Source: Sphaerisporangium rufum
Lineage (GTDB): Bacteria > Actinomycetota > Actinomycetes > Streptosporangiales > Streptosporangiaceae
Length of the DNA stretch: 64,000 nt
NCBI RefSeq assembly: GCF_016863395.1
Contig: NZ_BOOU01000068.1
Coordinates: 61,586 to 125,585 of the forward strand
Direction: 5' to 3'
The position numbers and the translations under genes were made by a program. The notes beneath the pieces are model-generated. The model made no database searches. It was given only the letters and a program-made list of their open reading frames with translations, and was not told the DNA's origin. The stretch's first letter is position 1. The number at the start of each line of letters is the position of its first letter. Positions 63,039 through 64,000 of this stretch are shown here, in pieces.

Positions 63039-63167
63039 CCCGGTCGCGGCCGGGTGGGCGAGACTGTCGGTCCCCTTCCTTATCGTGACCCGCGACGGTG
63101 ACCGCGACCCGACCTGTCGCGCCGGCGGCCCGTGGAACCGGAACCAGCTCACGAATCGAGGCGGACC

Positions 63168-63953
63168 TTGAGCACAACGACCTCCCTGGACGGCACGATC
63201 ATCGACTACGACCGCTACGGTGACGGGCCGGCGGTCATCTTCATCGGCGGCGCCACGCAGTACCGCGGCGTCGACCAGAACACCGGACGGGCGGCGCGGG
63301 CCCTGGCGGCCGAAGGCTTCACGACCGTCGACTACGACCGGCGCGGCCGCGGCCGGTCCGGCGACACCGAGCCATGGGCCCTGGCGCGGGAGGTCGAGGA
63401 CGTGGCCGCCCTGATCAAGGCGGTCGGCGGCACCGCCACGCTGTACAGCAGCTCGTCCGGCGCCACGGTCGCGCTGGCCGCCGCGGACGCCGGCGTCGGC
63501 GTCACCGCCCTGGCGCTGTACGAGCCGCCGCTGTTCGCCGGCGCCGACCACGCCGGGCACCTGGCCGAGCTGCGGTCCCTGCTGGCCGGCGGCCGGGACG
63601 ACGCGGCGATGCGCTACAACCTCACCCAGGTCATCGGCCTGCCGCCCGAGGCGGTGGACGGGATGGCCCAGGCACCCGGCTGGGCGGACCTGGTGGCGGT
63701 ATCCCCGACGCTGATCTACGACCTCGCGTCCGTCCACGAGATCAACATCGACCCCGACTGGGCCGGCCGCTGGTCCTCGATCACCGTGCCGGCGATCGTC
63801 TACTCGGGCGACCAGACGTTCCCCGGCATGCCCGAGGCCGCGGACGCGGTCGCGGCGGCGCTGCCGAACGCGACCCGCCGGGTGCTGGCCGGCCAGACCC
63901 ACGGCCCCACCCCCGAGGCCATCGTCGCGGCCCTGGTGGACTTCCTCAGCTGA
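63168..63953 (+). CDS. Alpha/beta-fold hydrolase
   Basis: Protein of 261 residues with the hydrolase fold: VIFIGGATQYRG (oxyanion loop), TVDYDRRGRGRSGD, nucleophile elbow YSSSSGATVAL (Ser96, with Ser94 in place of the usual first Gly), acid Asp in VYSGDQTF and base His in GQTHGPTP. Substrate unknown. TTG 63168 after GAGG gives the usual length; GTG 63132 would add 12 residues. Confidence 0.85.
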   Translation: MSTTTSLDGTIIDYDRYGDGPAVIFIGGATQYRGVDQNTGRAARALAAEGFTTVDYDRRGRGRSGDTEPWALAREVEDVAALIKAVGGTATLYSSSSGATVALAAADAGVGVTALALYEPPLFAGADHAGHLAELRSLLAGGRDDAAMRYNLTQVIGLPPEAVDGMAQAPGWADLVAVSPTLIYDLASVHEINIDPDWAGRWSSITVPAIVYSGDQTFPGMPEAADAVAAALPNATRRVLAGQTHGPTPEAIVAALVDFLS

Positions 63954-64000
63954 GCCAGCTCCGCGCCATATTGCTTTGCGCGCTCCGCGCGCGGGTCCGG

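Overview
High-GC actinobacterial chromosome, probably Streptosporangiales (Thermomonosporaceae or Streptosporangiaceae; the family is inferred, not proven). The support is the very high G+C, frequent GTG starts, tandem 'methyltransferase 19' genes, a glutamine synthetase II, an F420/LLM-type oxidoreductase, a Scr1-type HTH regulator beside a HATPase gene, and the classic actinobacterial block tRNA-Thr, tRNA-Met, rpmG, hadA, hadB followed by murB. I saw no CRISPR array, transposase, phage block or replication origin. It reads as a chromosomal arm of housekeeping islands separated by small regulator-plus-enzyme modules.

Layout. 1-10.7 kb: an edge-truncated ABC ATPase, two tandem paralogous SAM-methyltransferases with matching upstream elements, a TauE/SafE permease, an aldo/keto reductase, a TetR gene divergent from a VOC-cupin pair, a sirtuin, a coupled cassette (small protein, DUF6879, DUF6082), a hemerythrin-like protein, and a LigD-type phosphoesterase fused to a decayed ligase domain. 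10.7-19.4 kb: two secreted pectin-side-chain enzymes (GH43 arabinanase with a ricin-like domain; CBM2-pectinesterase) behind LacI-type palindromes, an ArsR-VOC operon, chorismate mutase, glnII behind a GlnR-like box, and a DrrAB-type exporter. 19.4-26.7 kb: a chaperone and protease operon dnaK-grpE-dnaJ-cbpM-clpB with clpP downstream.

26.9-41.1 kb: HATPase/HTH divergent pair, PfpI-like protein, a DUF6196 fusion overlapping a CGNR zinc-finger gene, cytochrome P450, amino-acid permease, an autoregulated TetR-metallo-beta-lactamase pair, lipB, PspC, a LURP-one protein, and a deoC-ALDH-small ORF-ALDH operon for deoxyribose or aldehyde catabolism. 41.3-50.6 kb: a 55-aa protein and a large LuxR ATPase, a GDT1-type Mn exporter under a yybP-ykoY Mn2+ riboswitch, murB, a fused glycosyltransferase, hadAB, rpmG and two tRNAs. 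50.6-64 kb: a MarR-MFS-MarR drug-efflux operon, TetR with haloalkane dehalogenase, an SPFH protein, a secreted S1 protease, a second large LuxR ATPase, an LLM oxidoreductase, a nucleoside deaminase and an alpha/beta hydrolase.

Recurring theme: many modules carry an unusually clear inverted repeat at the promoter (TetR at 5251 and 34162, ArsR at 15303, clpP at 20235, DUF6196 at 30701, MarR at 53603). At least two regulators look leaderless. The observations I rate most worth following are the dead-ligase fusion at 9714, the overlapping small ORF between two ALDH genes, the CysS-like/glycosyltransferase fusion, the perfect repeat before clpP and the DUF6879/DUF6082 cassette. All functions are inferred from sequence reading; no database search was run.
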